A program made the translations under genes and the position numbers. This document shows positions 17,593 through 25,896 of a stretch of DNA of 64,000 nucleotides, piece after piece. Position 1 is the stretch's first letter; each line of letters begins with the position of its first letter. The stretch comes from Burkholderia vietnamiensis LMG 10929 (GTDB lineage Bacteria; Pseudomonadota; Gammaproteobacteria; Burkholderiales; Burkholderiaceae): NCBI RefSeq assembly GCF_000959445.1, contig NZ_CP009630.1:806001-870000 (forward strand), written 5' to 3'. The notes under the pieces were generated by a model. That model had not been told where the DNA came from. It made no database searches and saw only the letters and a program-made list of their open reading frames with translations.

Positions 17593-18103
17593 GTTGCAGG
17601 CGCAGAGCAACGCCATGGCACTCACGGCAGAGAAGGATGTAAGCATCGCCAGTGCGAACGGAAAGGTGAATCTCTCCGCCGCGAAAGAACTCATTCTCGA
17701 GTGTGGCGGGGCGTTCATCAAGATCGCGGACGGCAATATCACACTGGGCGGCCCGGGCGACCTATTCCTGAAAGTACTCACCATTCAGAAGCAGGGAGCG
17801 CAGTCTCTGAATCTGCCGGTTCCGCAATTGCCCGTCCCCGCTGGCGTTGAAATGTTCAGCCAACGGCTCGATGTCAGTCCGCTGCTCGGCAAGGAATTCT
17901 CGCTTCCCTTGCACCATATTCCGTATGCGGTGAAAGACTCAACCGGGCGGATCGTTGATAGCGGCATGCTCGACGAAGCAGGGTATACGGGGCGTACGTT
18001 CACCAAACAGTCTTCAAAGCTGAAGTACCACATCGGCAACGATCCTTGGCGTCTGTTTCTCGACTCGAAGCACGCCGAGATCGACAACGAGCCTCAGGAA
18101 TAG
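15557..18103 (+). CDS. vgrG: VgrG spike protein with short C-terminal adaptor-like domain
   Basis: This 848-residue protein starts at ATG 15557 (MSSLFDDAKRF). The longer frame beginning at 15467 is rejected because similarity to the first vgrG and its leader marks this start. The VgrG core and DUF2345-type helix match the first copy to residue 679. The C-terminal 85 residues differ (LPLHHIPYAVKDSTGRIVDS and onward) and look like a small beta-sandwich, comparable in length to the transthyretin-like tails that load effectors in other VgrGs. Instead of a fused toxin, a separate effector gene starts 12 bp downstream, and its own N-terminal half has a similar beta-rich stretch. The loading role is inference. 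Confidence 0.9.
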   Translation: MSSLFDDAKRFVSNLTGVPGRQAYFFEVPGTDSAAALSVVSVKAVERMGAPTEVRAVLTHPLQLARTDYLNRDAACTIVSDDGVPRRFSGFIERFSTLQTTADFTKYEIVLKSHFARLEAVSTSRIYQHQTTPQIIEAVLRSHGLEGHQFAFRLRREYPKHLFRFQYKLDDLSYVQMLMQKAGIYSYIVETEHGDQVVFADDIDHYLWDPHLTVPYREVAGLEATGTEAVTALRTHAVVVPQSFVVADYNPEQAWERFRDDANVAPQDPTTYGQTYVYGTHHLDQAGAKWEAQLRHEAAIAWQVVYEGESNVLALQAGRVLNLDTVLPDASDGQVVIEVTHRGARDRAYSNSYTAIPANRRFRLKLEEAKWPKIAGTLSARVTSPDKYKYAYLTAAGYYTVRFDVDFADWPAGGESVPLRLAKPFAGKLQTGFHFPALDNDEVVIAFRDADPDKPEIIGFHHHSQARDLVTSDRRWLSRNVIRTQSNNKLRMEDWAGQEGVKLSTEHSGTSHLDLGYLVDEKLERRGEGFELRTSGHGVERAGKGLHLTAYDRPGASGKQLDMQETIAQLEQALALAKSLGDAARTAKAMPADTDAQQQMKDEFDGLKQPGLLASAPASIGVVAGGGVQMAAKESISAVAGKNADFSVMKRFTAAAGEAVSLFAQKLGIKIFAAKGPVELQAQSNAMALTAEKDVSIASANGKVNLSAAKELILECGGAFIKIADGNITLGGPGDLFLKVLTIQKQGAQSLNLPVPQLPVPAGVEMFSQRLDVSPLLGKEFSLPLHHIPYAVKDSTGRIVDSGMLDEAGYTGRTFTKQSSKLKYHIGNDPWRLFLDSKHAEIDNEPQE

Positions 18104-18115
18104 GGAAGCACGCAC

Positions 18116-20269
18116 ATGGCAACGACTTTTGACGATGCAGCAACGGGATCGACAACGGTTCTCCCGGTCGATGGTGCCGCTTCCAACGCACAAGTGCCTG
18201 TTCAAGAATCGGCGACGACGAACGAAGCAGCATCTGAAATCACGACTACATCGACGGGCGCTCCCGCATCGGGAGACACGACCACGTCCGCGGTTGCCCA
18301 GGCCGACAAATTTCCTGCAACCCAGACAGCATCGACTGCTTCGTCTAACGACGGGCCGTTGCCGGAGGCCACGACGACGCAGGACTCTGCGCCACGCTCG
18401 GGCCTGGAGTCGGGCGCGCCGGTGCTCGATCACGTGTTTGTCGGCCTCGACGGCACGCCGATCAATGGGCTCAAATACCGCTTCGAATCCGACGGCGCAA
18501 TCATTGACGGGGTGACGGATGGCGATGGCAAGGCCGCTCCCGTCAATTCGTTCTCCGCGGGGGCGGACTGCGCGGTTTTGGTATTGACGGACAGTGGCGC
18601 TTACAAACAGGTCGCCTGTTACACCGTGCCAACAGCCGACACATCGGCGACGCTGATGAGCGGAAGCATGGTGTTGGAAAGCGAGACGCAGCCACACGCT
18701 GGTTCGTCCGACGACGCGGCGCGTGAGCCATCGCCACCCGTCGATGACACGCGTAGCTCGCAATCGCATCCAGCCTATTCGTCTCAAGATGAGTCGACGG
18801 CGGGCGGGGCTTCGAGTGCACCAAGTACCACAAACGACAACACCCCGGCCGCTGCGACGTCGGGAAATTCCGAAACGATAAAGGCCACGGACGGGAGGCC
18901 GGGTGCGGCGGCGTCCTCGACGCCGCCAGTCGGTTCAGCAAAGCCGTCGACGACTCCCTTGCCGAAGAAAGGCACCACGATCGCTAAAGGGAGTTCCGGG
19001 AAACGTGCGCCGTCGACCACTACGACCGCCGCTCGGGACAAACTTGGACATCCGCAAGCGGCACCGACCGAAACATTTACCGACTGGGCAAGCCACAAGG
19101 TACATGCGGCATGGCACTTCATCGAAGACATCTTCGGGCTCGACTCGAACCCGGTGGCAGGGACAGTGGTCCGGCCGCAAACACCGGCGTCTGCACAGGG
19201 CGGTGCTGCCAACACGAGTAGTGCGCCACGAAATCTCACTGCGGTGCAATCGCTGATCTCCATTGCGGAGGGCCAGACGGAGCACTCGATGCCGTCGTCG
19301 GCCACGGTCGTCAATCTGAAGAAGATCGCGGATGGTTCGATTACGTATGGAAGCAAGCCTTCCAAAAAATCGAAGGGGCAATGCTACATGTATGTGAAGA
19401 TCGCGCTGTGGCGAGGCAACGCGATCAAGTTCATAAAAAACAAGAAAGGAGATTTTGACGCGGCGGGGGGTAGCTATGCGAAGGTGGCGGGAGAATTCTT
19501 GATGTCGCAGGGATTCGTGAATGTCACCGATCAGCTTCCGGATGCGAGATGGGCCTTACCCGGCGACGTGATCGTCTACCACGTCAAGGGTGACGCGGAA
19601 ACGGCTGACGGTCGTGGCCAGCCCGGTCACATTGACATACGCACGTACCACTACTATGTCAGCGACTTCAAACGAAACTATCTTTGCTTCAGTGGAGGCG
19701 GGGGTACGCATTTCTATGAGGTGAGCGGGATCTATCGCAAGCCTGGATACTTCGATCCACTTGCCCTTGCGCGCATGAAAGCTTTTTTGAAGATCATCCG
19801 GTCACGGGAGGCCAAAGCGTTTTTTTCATTCGGCGATGAAAAGACCTATTTTGCATCGCAAGGCGTCTACAAGATTCAGAACGGGATCAAGGATTTTTCA
19901 ACCTATCCATCCAATCCCCAAAAAGCGGAAGACCACCAAGGTGCATACCAGATTGCCAGGTCATCATGGAAAAGAGGACACGCTCTGGGCACCGGCGCGT
20001 TACCTTCAGACTTCACTCCCCAGACCCAAGACCGCTATGCGGTGTGGTTGATGGAGGGCGAGCCGGGACGTTTTGGCCCGAAACCGGAATGTCTGCCCGC
20101 TCCCAGTGCTTTGGGTTATATCCGGCAGGGTGATATCGATCAGGCAGTGAGTCTGCTTCGCAAGCGTCAATGGCCATCGCTTCCTGGTGGAGGGCAAGAC
20201 CAAGGCTACACGATGACCGATATGAAGGCGGACTTCGACAAGTACCTGAGAGAATACGGAGGCTCCTAG
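18116..20269 (+). CDS. T6SS effector: papain-like amidase plus lambda-R-type lysozyme
   Basis: This 717-residue protein has a modular layout. Residues 1-100 are Ser/Thr/Ala-rich, about 105-185 form a beta-rich domain (DHVFVGLDGTPINGLKYRF), and a long Pro/Ser/Thr-rich linker runs to about 330. A CHAP or NlpC/P60-like domain then shows Cys423 in KGQCYMYVKIAL, a PGDVIVYHV strand and His505 in PGHIDIRTY. The last 165 residues resemble phage lambda R lysozyme: RSREAK with Glu565 as probable catalytic acid, HQGAYQIARSSW, DFTPQTQDRYAVWLM and RQGDIDQAVSLL followed by WPSLPGG. It should cut both peptides and glycan strands of peptidoglycan in the target periplasm. It follows vgrG by 12 bp and precedes an exported candidate immunity protein. 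Domain names rest on motif reading. Confidence 0.8.
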   Translation: MATTFDDAATGSTTVLPVDGAASNAQVPVQESATTNEAASEITTTSTGAPASGDTTTSAVAQADKFPATQTASTASSNDGPLPEATTTQDSAPRSGLESGAPVLDHVFVGLDGTPINGLKYRFESDGAIIDGVTDGDGKAAPVNSFSAGADCAVLVLTDSGAYKQVACYTVPTADTSATLMSGSMVLESETQPHAGSSDDAAREPSPPVDDTRSSQSHPAYSSQDESTAGGASSAPSTTNDNTPAAATSGNSETIKATDGRPGAAASSTPPVGSAKPSTTPLPKKGTTIAKGSSGKRAPSTTTTAARDKLGHPQAAPTETFTDWASHKVHAAWHFIEDIFGLDSNPVAGTVVRPQTPASAQGGAANTSSAPRNLTAVQSLISIAEGQTEHSMPSSATVVNLKKIADGSITYGSKPSKKSKGQCYMYVKIALWRGNAIKFIKNKKGDFDAAGGSYAKVAGEFLMSQGFVNVTDQLPDARWALPGDVIVYHVKGDAETADGRGQPGHIDIRTYHYYVSDFKRNYLCFSGGGGTHFYEVSGIYRKPGYFDPLALARMKAFLKIIRSREAKAFFSFGDEKTYFASQGVYKIQNGIKDFSTYPSNPQKAEDHQGAYQIARSSWKRGHALGTGALPSDFTPQTQDRYAVWLMEGEPGRFGPKPECLPAPSALGYIRQGDIDQAVSLLRKRQWPSLPGGGQDQGYTMTDMKADFDKYLREYGGS

Positions 20270-20301
20270 AATTTGATCGGAATACGAAAAACGAAATTTC
20301 T

Positions 20302-21120
20302 ATGGGCGATCAAAATCAAATGAAAAGCAGACTTTTAAAAATCGTTGGAACCGCTCTTCTGGTGACGTCAATTTCGGTCTTTTCGGAAACATCGATCCGC
20401 GATTACGTTACCTCGAGAAACAACGCGGTCGAAGCCGTTCATGCGAAATACTCCGATCAAGGGAGCGAACGGTTGAGTCGGGCCGCCGATAAAGCGATGC
20501 AAGACGTGCGGATCAAATTGCAAAGACTGGTGGGCGCGGTCAATGCGAAAGGCTTTCCGAGAAGCGGCAAGAGCGTTATTGGTTCAAGGTCGGACGACGA
20601 GTACGATGGATTGGACGGAGTCGAGGTGAAATCATTCGATGCCAAAACACTACTTTTCGTTACGACTGTGCCGATTATGGAGTCATGGTTGGCGGTTAAT
20701 CGGAAAGATTTCAAGCATTATTCGACGCTTCGGAAAATGCTGGGGACTGAAGAATTTTACAATGCGACCGCAACGCTCAACGGAGATGCAGCCGTTTATT
20801 CCTATGGCGAAATACCGGTGGCTGCACGAGGCGGCGATTCAATCGCGCGGGCGATTGTGTTTGCCGTCGGACAGGATGACCCCGCACCTAGTCCCCCCGA
20901 CAACCTCGCCGTGACGGTCATGCAGGGCGATCGCATTTTCATTTTCACCGAGAAAGCTACGGTAAAGGGTATGCCGGCGTGTTCTGTGTCGAATCAACAG
21001 ACATCGATCACCTATGAGCAATGCTTTGCGAAAAAACTGCCCTCCCAAAGCGAGTATCCCAAACTGGTCAATCAGGCGCAGCGATTGGTTGATCTTGTCT
21101 CTCCGCAGTTGCAGCGCTGA
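20302..21120 (+). CDS. Candidate periplasmic immunity protein for the peptidoglycan hydrolase effector
   Basis: The product has 272 residues and no family I recognise. The start is taken as ATG 20302; ATG 20320 (MKSRLLKIVGTALLVTSISVFSE) is equally possible and begins directly at a clear signal peptide. The mature part is mixed alpha/beta with a HAKYSDQGSERLSRAADKAM helix and a C-terminal cysteine pair in CSVSNQQTSITYEQCF that could form a disulfide. It lies 32 bp after the effector stop. Export to the periplasm, where peptidoglycan hydrolases act, and adjacency suggest an immunity role. This is inference. Confidence 0.55.
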   Translation: MGDQNQMKSRLLKIVGTALLVTSISVFSETSIRDYVTSRNNAVEAVHAKYSDQGSERLSRAADKAMQDVRIKLQRLVGAVNAKGFPRSGKSVIGSRSDDEYDGLDGVEVKSFDAKTLLFVTTVPIMESWLAVNRKDFKHYSTLRKMLGTEEFYNATATLNGDAAVYSYGEIPVAARGGDSIARAIVFAVGQDDPAPSPPDNLAVTVMQGDRIFIFTEKATVKGMPACSVSNQQTSITYEQCFAKKLPSQSEYPKLVNQAQRLVDLVSPQLQR

Positions 21121-21154
21121 AGGTACGTATCGATCGTCGTCTGGTTACTTCACT

Positions 21155-22288
21155 ATGTCCTGGCCTATTCCAACGCTGACCTCGGTTTTCTACCCGAAGC
21201 CGCTTGAACTTCGAGTATGGGTGCCCGGCCTCTTGGCACTCGCGGTCGGCGCTGCGGGCGCCTTATTGCTGCTGTGGCCTCATGGAAAATCCACGCACGG
21301 GCTTCAATTCTGGGGACTGCTCATCGGCGCTCCGCTTGTGTCTTGCGCGATAGCGCTCGGCATTCGGCTGGACCGCTGGGAGCGCGAACAGACGGTTGCG
21401 GAAGAACTGGAGCGTGAGCAAGAGCGGATCATGTCTCTTTGGCAATCATGGTGCCGACGCCACGTTTGTGTAACGGCTTCCGTGGCCATCCTACCGATAC
21501 CTGTTCCAGCTGCTGGGATGAGGGAGCCCGATGCGGAGCTCCCAGTGAATAGAGGGCGGGCGAGCGCGTTTCCATGGTCGAAGAACAAAACGCTTAAGCA
21601 ACGACGCGAGAAGTTGCTCAATCAAATCGCAGAAAAGTTGCAGGTGGCGCTTGCTGGGCGGAAGGAGTTGCGCGTCAAGCTGGTTGTCGCCGACGCACCG
21701 GAAGAATCTCTGCTCGGCTGGAAAGCGGATGCGGAGGACGCGCTTTGCAGGGTCGCGCCTGCTTGCAAATTCAAGATTGACACCGAACCGGCAATGGCTT
21801 GTGCATCGTTTCTTGCGCAGCAGGTCGACCTTGTCGGTACCGAGCCGCATCTGATCATTACTGCACAAATTTGGCCAGACAGTGCGACCAGGCATACCTT
21901 CAGCGAGGGCGCCGCAGCACTCCTGATGGAATCGGCCGACGAGGGGCCGGGCCGTGTCTTGCGTCCGATGATCAGCACGGCCGGCACGCGCGACGCAGAC
22001 CTGAAGCAACTCGCGCAGATGCAGCTCTCACCCGATCACATCACTCACGCCTGGTTCACCCGATGCGAAGCGGAGTCCGGTGCGATTACGGCGGCGTTCA
22101 CTACCGACACTAAGGTGAGACCGATCGAGAGATCCTTCGATCACATCGTGGGCGAGCCGGGGCCAGCCACCAGCTGGATTGCGCTTGCCACTGCGTATGA
22201 AGCATCGCAGGAAGGGGAACCACACCTCGTCGCCTGGCGTGAGCCGGGCGACGAGGTGCTGCATCTCTGCATCGTTCGCGGTGCCTAG
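21155..22288 (+). CDS. Unknown inner-membrane protein linked to the T6SS cluster
   Basis: This 377-residue protein belongs to no family I recognise. It has two predicted membrane helices near the N terminus (WVPGLLALAVGAAGALLLLW and FWGLLIGAPLVSCAIALGIRL), a charged helix (EREQTVAEELEREQERIM), then about 270 residues probably on the cytoplasmic side. ATG 21155 is chosen because the upstream part of the frame overlaps the preceding gene and is not protein-like. Only 28 bp separate it from tssM, so it is probably transcribed with the apparatus genes rather than being cargo. It may assist or regulate the membrane complex, but nothing in the sequence fixes its function. Confidence 0.6.
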   Translation: MSWPIPTLTSVFYPKPLELRVWVPGLLALAVGAAGALLLLWPHGKSTHGLQFWGLLIGAPLVSCAIALGIRLDRWEREQTVAEELEREQERIMSLWQSWCRRHVCVTASVAILPIPVPAAGMREPDAELPVNRGRASAFPWSKNKTLKQRREKLLNQIAEKLQVALAGRKELRVKLVVADAPEESLLGWKADAEDALCRVAPACKFKIDTEPAMACASFLAQQVDLVGTEPHLIITAQIWPDSATRHTFSEGAAALLMESADEGPGRVLRPMISTAGTRDADLKQLAQMQLSPDHITHAWFTRCEAESGAITAAFTTDTKVRPIERSFDHIVGEPGPATSWIALATAYEASQEGEPHLVAWREPGDEVLHLCIVRGA

Positions 22289-22316
22289 CCGCAAAAAAGA
22301 CAAAAGGAAATCTGAG

Positions 22317-25300
22317 GTGACGTTGAAAAGACGCATATTGGGCCGGTGCCTGCTCGTCATCGCGGCGATCGCGGCCGTGACGGCGTTGATTCTGTACACC
22401 GTCGATCTCAAGGATCTGAAGGCGTGGTCCTCCCAAAATCGGCTAGCTATCGTCGGCGCTGGAGTGATGCTGTTGGCAGCGATCGGTGTCACTTTGCAGC
22501 GACGCGGGCTCGTGCAGCTCGGTGCGCAGCAGGCGTCCAAAGATCATGGGCTCGAGCCTCCTCCTCCGATCAACCCCGCTGCCGACGCCGGGAAGAAGCA
22601 GGTTGAATCGGCCGCCTTGCAGTTGAAGGACCTCCGCTTCCAGATGAAGCAAATCCGATGGTTTCGATGGGCTTATACGCGCCCCTGGCTGCTGTTGACG
22701 GGCGACGAGACAACTATTGGCCGCCTGTTGCCCGACCTCAAAGAACGCGGCTGGCTGCTCGCGGATGACGCGGTGCTGCTGTGGGGGCGCACCGGATCGG
22801 ACGGTCGGCCCGACGAGATGTGGCTGAAGCAGATCCGTCGCTTTCGTCGCACGCGTCCGCTCGACGCGATCATCCTGATGGTCGACGAATCGACATTGCT
22901 GCCCGACGCAGTTCGCGGCACGACAAGTCCATGGGGCATCCACCTCGCGCGTATCACGCACCTGCTGCGTTGGTCTGCGCCGGTATTCGTCCTCGATCTC
23001 GACGGCACCGACACCGTTCACCGTGTGGATACGCCCGTCACCGGTTGTGAAATCCCGCACGCTGCTGATGCGCCTGCAATCGAAACCGCGCTACTCGAAT
23101 TACGCAATCGATTGGCCGACGTCAGTGTCGGCCAGCTCGCGCACAACCCTGCCGACCGCTACGCGTCAGATCTCTCGACCCGTCTCGATACGCGTAGCGC
23201 ACCGCTGGCTCGCTGGATCGCGAGTTTGTCCGACTGGCAACGTCGTGCCCAACCGGTTGCCGGTGTGATGTTCGCACCGTGGCCGGCATCCGGAGCGACG
23301 ACAACGGGCACCGACAGTCTTCACTTTCCGTTGTGGCGCTATCTGACCGATGCAGCCAAGCGTACGCCGGGCCGCCGTACGGCGACGCATCCTCTCACGA
23401 TGGTCTCGGGAATCGCGCTGGCGGCCGTCGGACTGTGGGGCGCCGGCATGCTCATCTCGGGCCTGACGAATGCCCGCGGCCTGGCGCTGACGAATGACGT
23501 GCTTCGCACGTTCAATGGCGCCAACAGTCCGGCGACCCGTCTGCGCGCCTTGCTCGCGCTCCAGCAGCGCATCGAGTTCTACGAAGCGCGCGTCGAGCGT
23601 CCGACGCTGTTCTCGCGCTTCGGCCTGAATCACGATCAGGACGTGCTCACCGCGTTATGGAAGCCCTATGTGCGCGAAGCGCGCCCGCAACTGCTTGCGC
23701 CCGTGCAACAGGACATCGAAGGGCAACTGGTCGATCTCACGCAGATGGCGACCGCCCAAGTCGATGAACAGGTCAATCGTCTCGCTCGCGACGGTCACGC
23801 CGCGCTCAAGACGTACCTGATGATGGCGGACCCGTCGCGCGCCGATGCAGCGTTCATGACGCCGCAACTGGTGCGCCATTGGAACGGCGGCATCGGACTG
23901 TCTCCGGGCGAAAAGCTCGACCTGTCGCAGCGGCTGCTGGCGTTCTACGCGCAGCACCTCGGCGCGCATCCCGACTGGCGCATCGCCGCGCGCGACGAGC
24001 TCGTCGCGGGCGCCCGCCAGACCTTGCTCGCCGTGATCGGCGTGAAAAACTCGGAAGACACGATCTATCAGGGCATCCTCGAATCGGTCGGCCACAAGTA
24101 CCCGGACCAGACGCTCGCGTCTCTGACCGATGGCACCGACACGCGCGGACTGCTGAAAACCACGGCCAGCGTGCCCGGCGCGTACACGCGTCAGGCATGG
24201 GACGGGACCATCGAGGCTGCGATCGACGACATGGCGAAACGCAATGGCGTGACGGCCGACTGGGTGCTCGGCGCGACCGGCGCCAATCGCAACGCGTCGG
24301 CCGCGACGCCCGAGGCGCTGCGCGCGTCGTTGCGCATGCGCTACTTCGCGGACTATGCGGACCGTTGGCAAACCTTCATGAACAGCATCACGTGCGAACC
24401 GGCGCGGACCTTGCCGGCCGCCGTCGCGCAATTGAAACTCATCGCCGATTCGCGGCAGTCGCCGGTGATCTCGCTGATGAAGTCGCTCGAGTTCCAGGGC
24501 GGAGCGGGCGTCGTGAAGACATCGCTGTCCGACACCCTGGTGAACAAGGCGCAGAACATGTTCGCGAGCAAGGACAATGCGCCGCAGCCGGCCGCGCCCG
24601 ACCCGGCCGGACCGCTCGGCGTGTCGTTCGGCCCCGTGTTGCATCTGATCGCACCGGGGAACGCTGCGACGGCAGGCGCAACGAGCGACCTGAGCCTGCA
24701 GCGTTTCATCGAACGCATCACGATGCTGCGTCTGAAGCTGCAACAAATCGCCGACAGCCCGGACGCCGATAGCGAGTCGCGACAAGTCGCGCAGTCGCTG
24801 TTCCAAGGCAAGAGTTCGGAACTGGCCGACACGCTCGCCTATGCGCAGCTTGTCGCCGCCAGTCTCGGCGAGCAGTGGGCGGGGATGGGGCAGTCGCTGT
24901 TCGTGCAGCCGGTCACGCAAGCCACGCAGGCCATTCTGGAGCCGGCACAGGCGAGCTTGAACGACGCATGGCGCCAGACCGTCGTCGCGAGCTGGAACCG
25001 CTCGTTTGCCGGCCGCTATCCGTTCGCCAACACCAATAACGACGCATCGTTGCCCGAGCTGTCGCGTTTCCTGCGACCGCAGGGAGGCTTGGTCGGCTCG
25101 TTCCTCGCCACGCAGCTGGCGGGCGTGCTGACGTTGCAGGGCGACCAATGGGTGCCGGCATCGAGCGGTTCGGGCGCGAGCAGCGCGGCGCGCACGATCG
25201 ATCCGGCCTTTCTCAATGCGATCAACATGCTGCAGCGGATCGCCAATCACCTGCTGGCGCAGGGCGAGCCGCAGTACGCATTCGACCTCAAACCGGTACC

Positions 25301-25880
25301 CAGCCTCGGCGTGACGGACACGCGCCTGACGGTAGACGGTCAAAAGCTGCACTACTACAACCAGCAGGAGACGTGGCAGACGTTCACGTGGCCGTCGAAC
25401 GAGCCGCAGAAGGCCGGCACGCGTCTCGAATGGCAGACCGAGCGAGCGGGCACGAACCTGAACATGGAATTCGGCGGCCGCTGGGCGCTGGTCCGGCTGC
25501 TGGAGCGAGCACACGTGAGCCCGGTGGATACGGCCACCTATCTGATCACTTGGCAGGCTGCGCCGCAGGCGCCGCAGTCGAAGGCAGGCGCCGCGAAGAC
25601 GGACGATGGCGAGTCGTTGACCGCGCAGGCGCCGCTCGCTCCCGCGCCGGCATCGCTGGCGTATCCGCTGACCTATCTGATGCGTACCGATGTCGGCAAG
25701 GGGCCGCTCGAACTGCTGGCGTTGCGCGGGTTCGCATTGCCTTCACGCGTCTTTGTGCCCCGAACGACGCCGTCCCGAGCGGCCGGTACGGCGTTGCAGC
25801 CGCCGCCGCTTCCGCCGGGCGCGCTCGCCGCGGCGCGCCACGCGTCCGTGCCGATCCCCGGCGGGGCGCTGCCCGAATGA
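22317..25880 (+). CDS. tssM: Type VI secretion membrane-complex protein TssM (IcmF family)
   Basis: This 1,187-residue protein is the inner-membrane channel component that partners TssL and TssJ. GTG 22317 is chosen for its AAGGA site about 8 nt upstream; the longer open frame overlaps the preceding gene. Two membrane helices occur at the N terminus (LLVIAAIAAVTALILYTV; LAIVGAGVMLLAAIGVTL) and a third near residue 365 (GIALAAVGLWGAGMLI), followed by the large periplasmic region. The cytoplasmic domain has the family's PWLLLTGDETTIGRLL segment where many TssM proteins carry a Walker A loop; here the GxxGxGKT pattern is not intact, so NTP binding is unlikely. The 3' end reads into tssF after 16 bp. 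Confidence 0.93.
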   Translation: MTLKRRILGRCLLVIAAIAAVTALILYTVDLKDLKAWSSQNRLAIVGAGVMLLAAIGVTLQRRGLVQLGAQQASKDHGLEPPPPINPAADAGKKQVESAALQLKDLRFQMKQIRWFRWAYTRPWLLLTGDETTIGRLLPDLKERGWLLADDAVLLWGRTGSDGRPDEMWLKQIRRFRRTRPLDAIILMVDESTLLPDAVRGTTSPWGIHLARITHLLRWSAPVFVLDLDGTDTVHRVDTPVTGCEIPHAADAPAIETALLELRNRLADVSVGQLAHNPADRYASDLSTRLDTRSAPLARWIASLSDWQRRAQPVAGVMFAPWPASGATTTGTDSLHFPLWRYLTDAAKRTPGRRTATHPLTMVSGIALAAVGLWGAGMLISGLTNARGLALTNDVLRTFNGANSPATRLRALLALQQRIEFYEARVERPTLFSRFGLNHDQDVLTALWKPYVREARPQLLAPVQQDIEGQLVDLTQMATAQVDEQVNRLARDGHAALKTYLMMADPSRADAAFMTPQLVRHWNGGIGLSPGEKLDLSQRLLAFYAQHLGAHPDWRIAARDELVAGARQTLLAVIGVKNSEDTIYQGILESVGHKYPDQTLASLTDGTDTRGLLKTTASVPGAYTRQAWDGTIEAAIDDMAKRNGVTADWVLGATGANRNASAATPEALRASLRMRYFADYADRWQTFMNSITCEPARTLPAAVAQLKLIADSRQSPVISLMKSLEFQGGAGVVKTSLSDTLVNKAQNMFASKDNAPQPAAPDPAGPLGVSFGPVLHLIAPGNAATAGATSDLSLQRFIERITMLRLKLQQIADSPDADSESRQVAQSLFQGKSSELADTLAYAQLVAASLGEQWAGMGQSLFVQPVTQATQAILEPAQASLNDAWRQTVVASWNRSFAGRYPFANTNNDASLPELSRFLRPQGGLVGSFLATQLAGVLTLQGDQWVPASSGSGASSAARTIDPAFLNAINMLQRIANHLLAQGEPQYAFDLKPVPSLGVTDTRLTVDGQKLHYYNQQETWQTFTWPSNEPQKAGTRLEWQTERAGTNLNMEFGGRWALVRLLERAHVSPVDTATYLITWQAAPQAPQSKAGAAKTDDGESLTAQAPLAPAPASLAYPLTYLMRTDVGKGPLELLALRGFALPSRVFVPRTTPSRAAGTALQPPPLPPGALAAARHASVPIPGGALPE

Positions 25881-25896
25881 CACAACAGGACACTGA

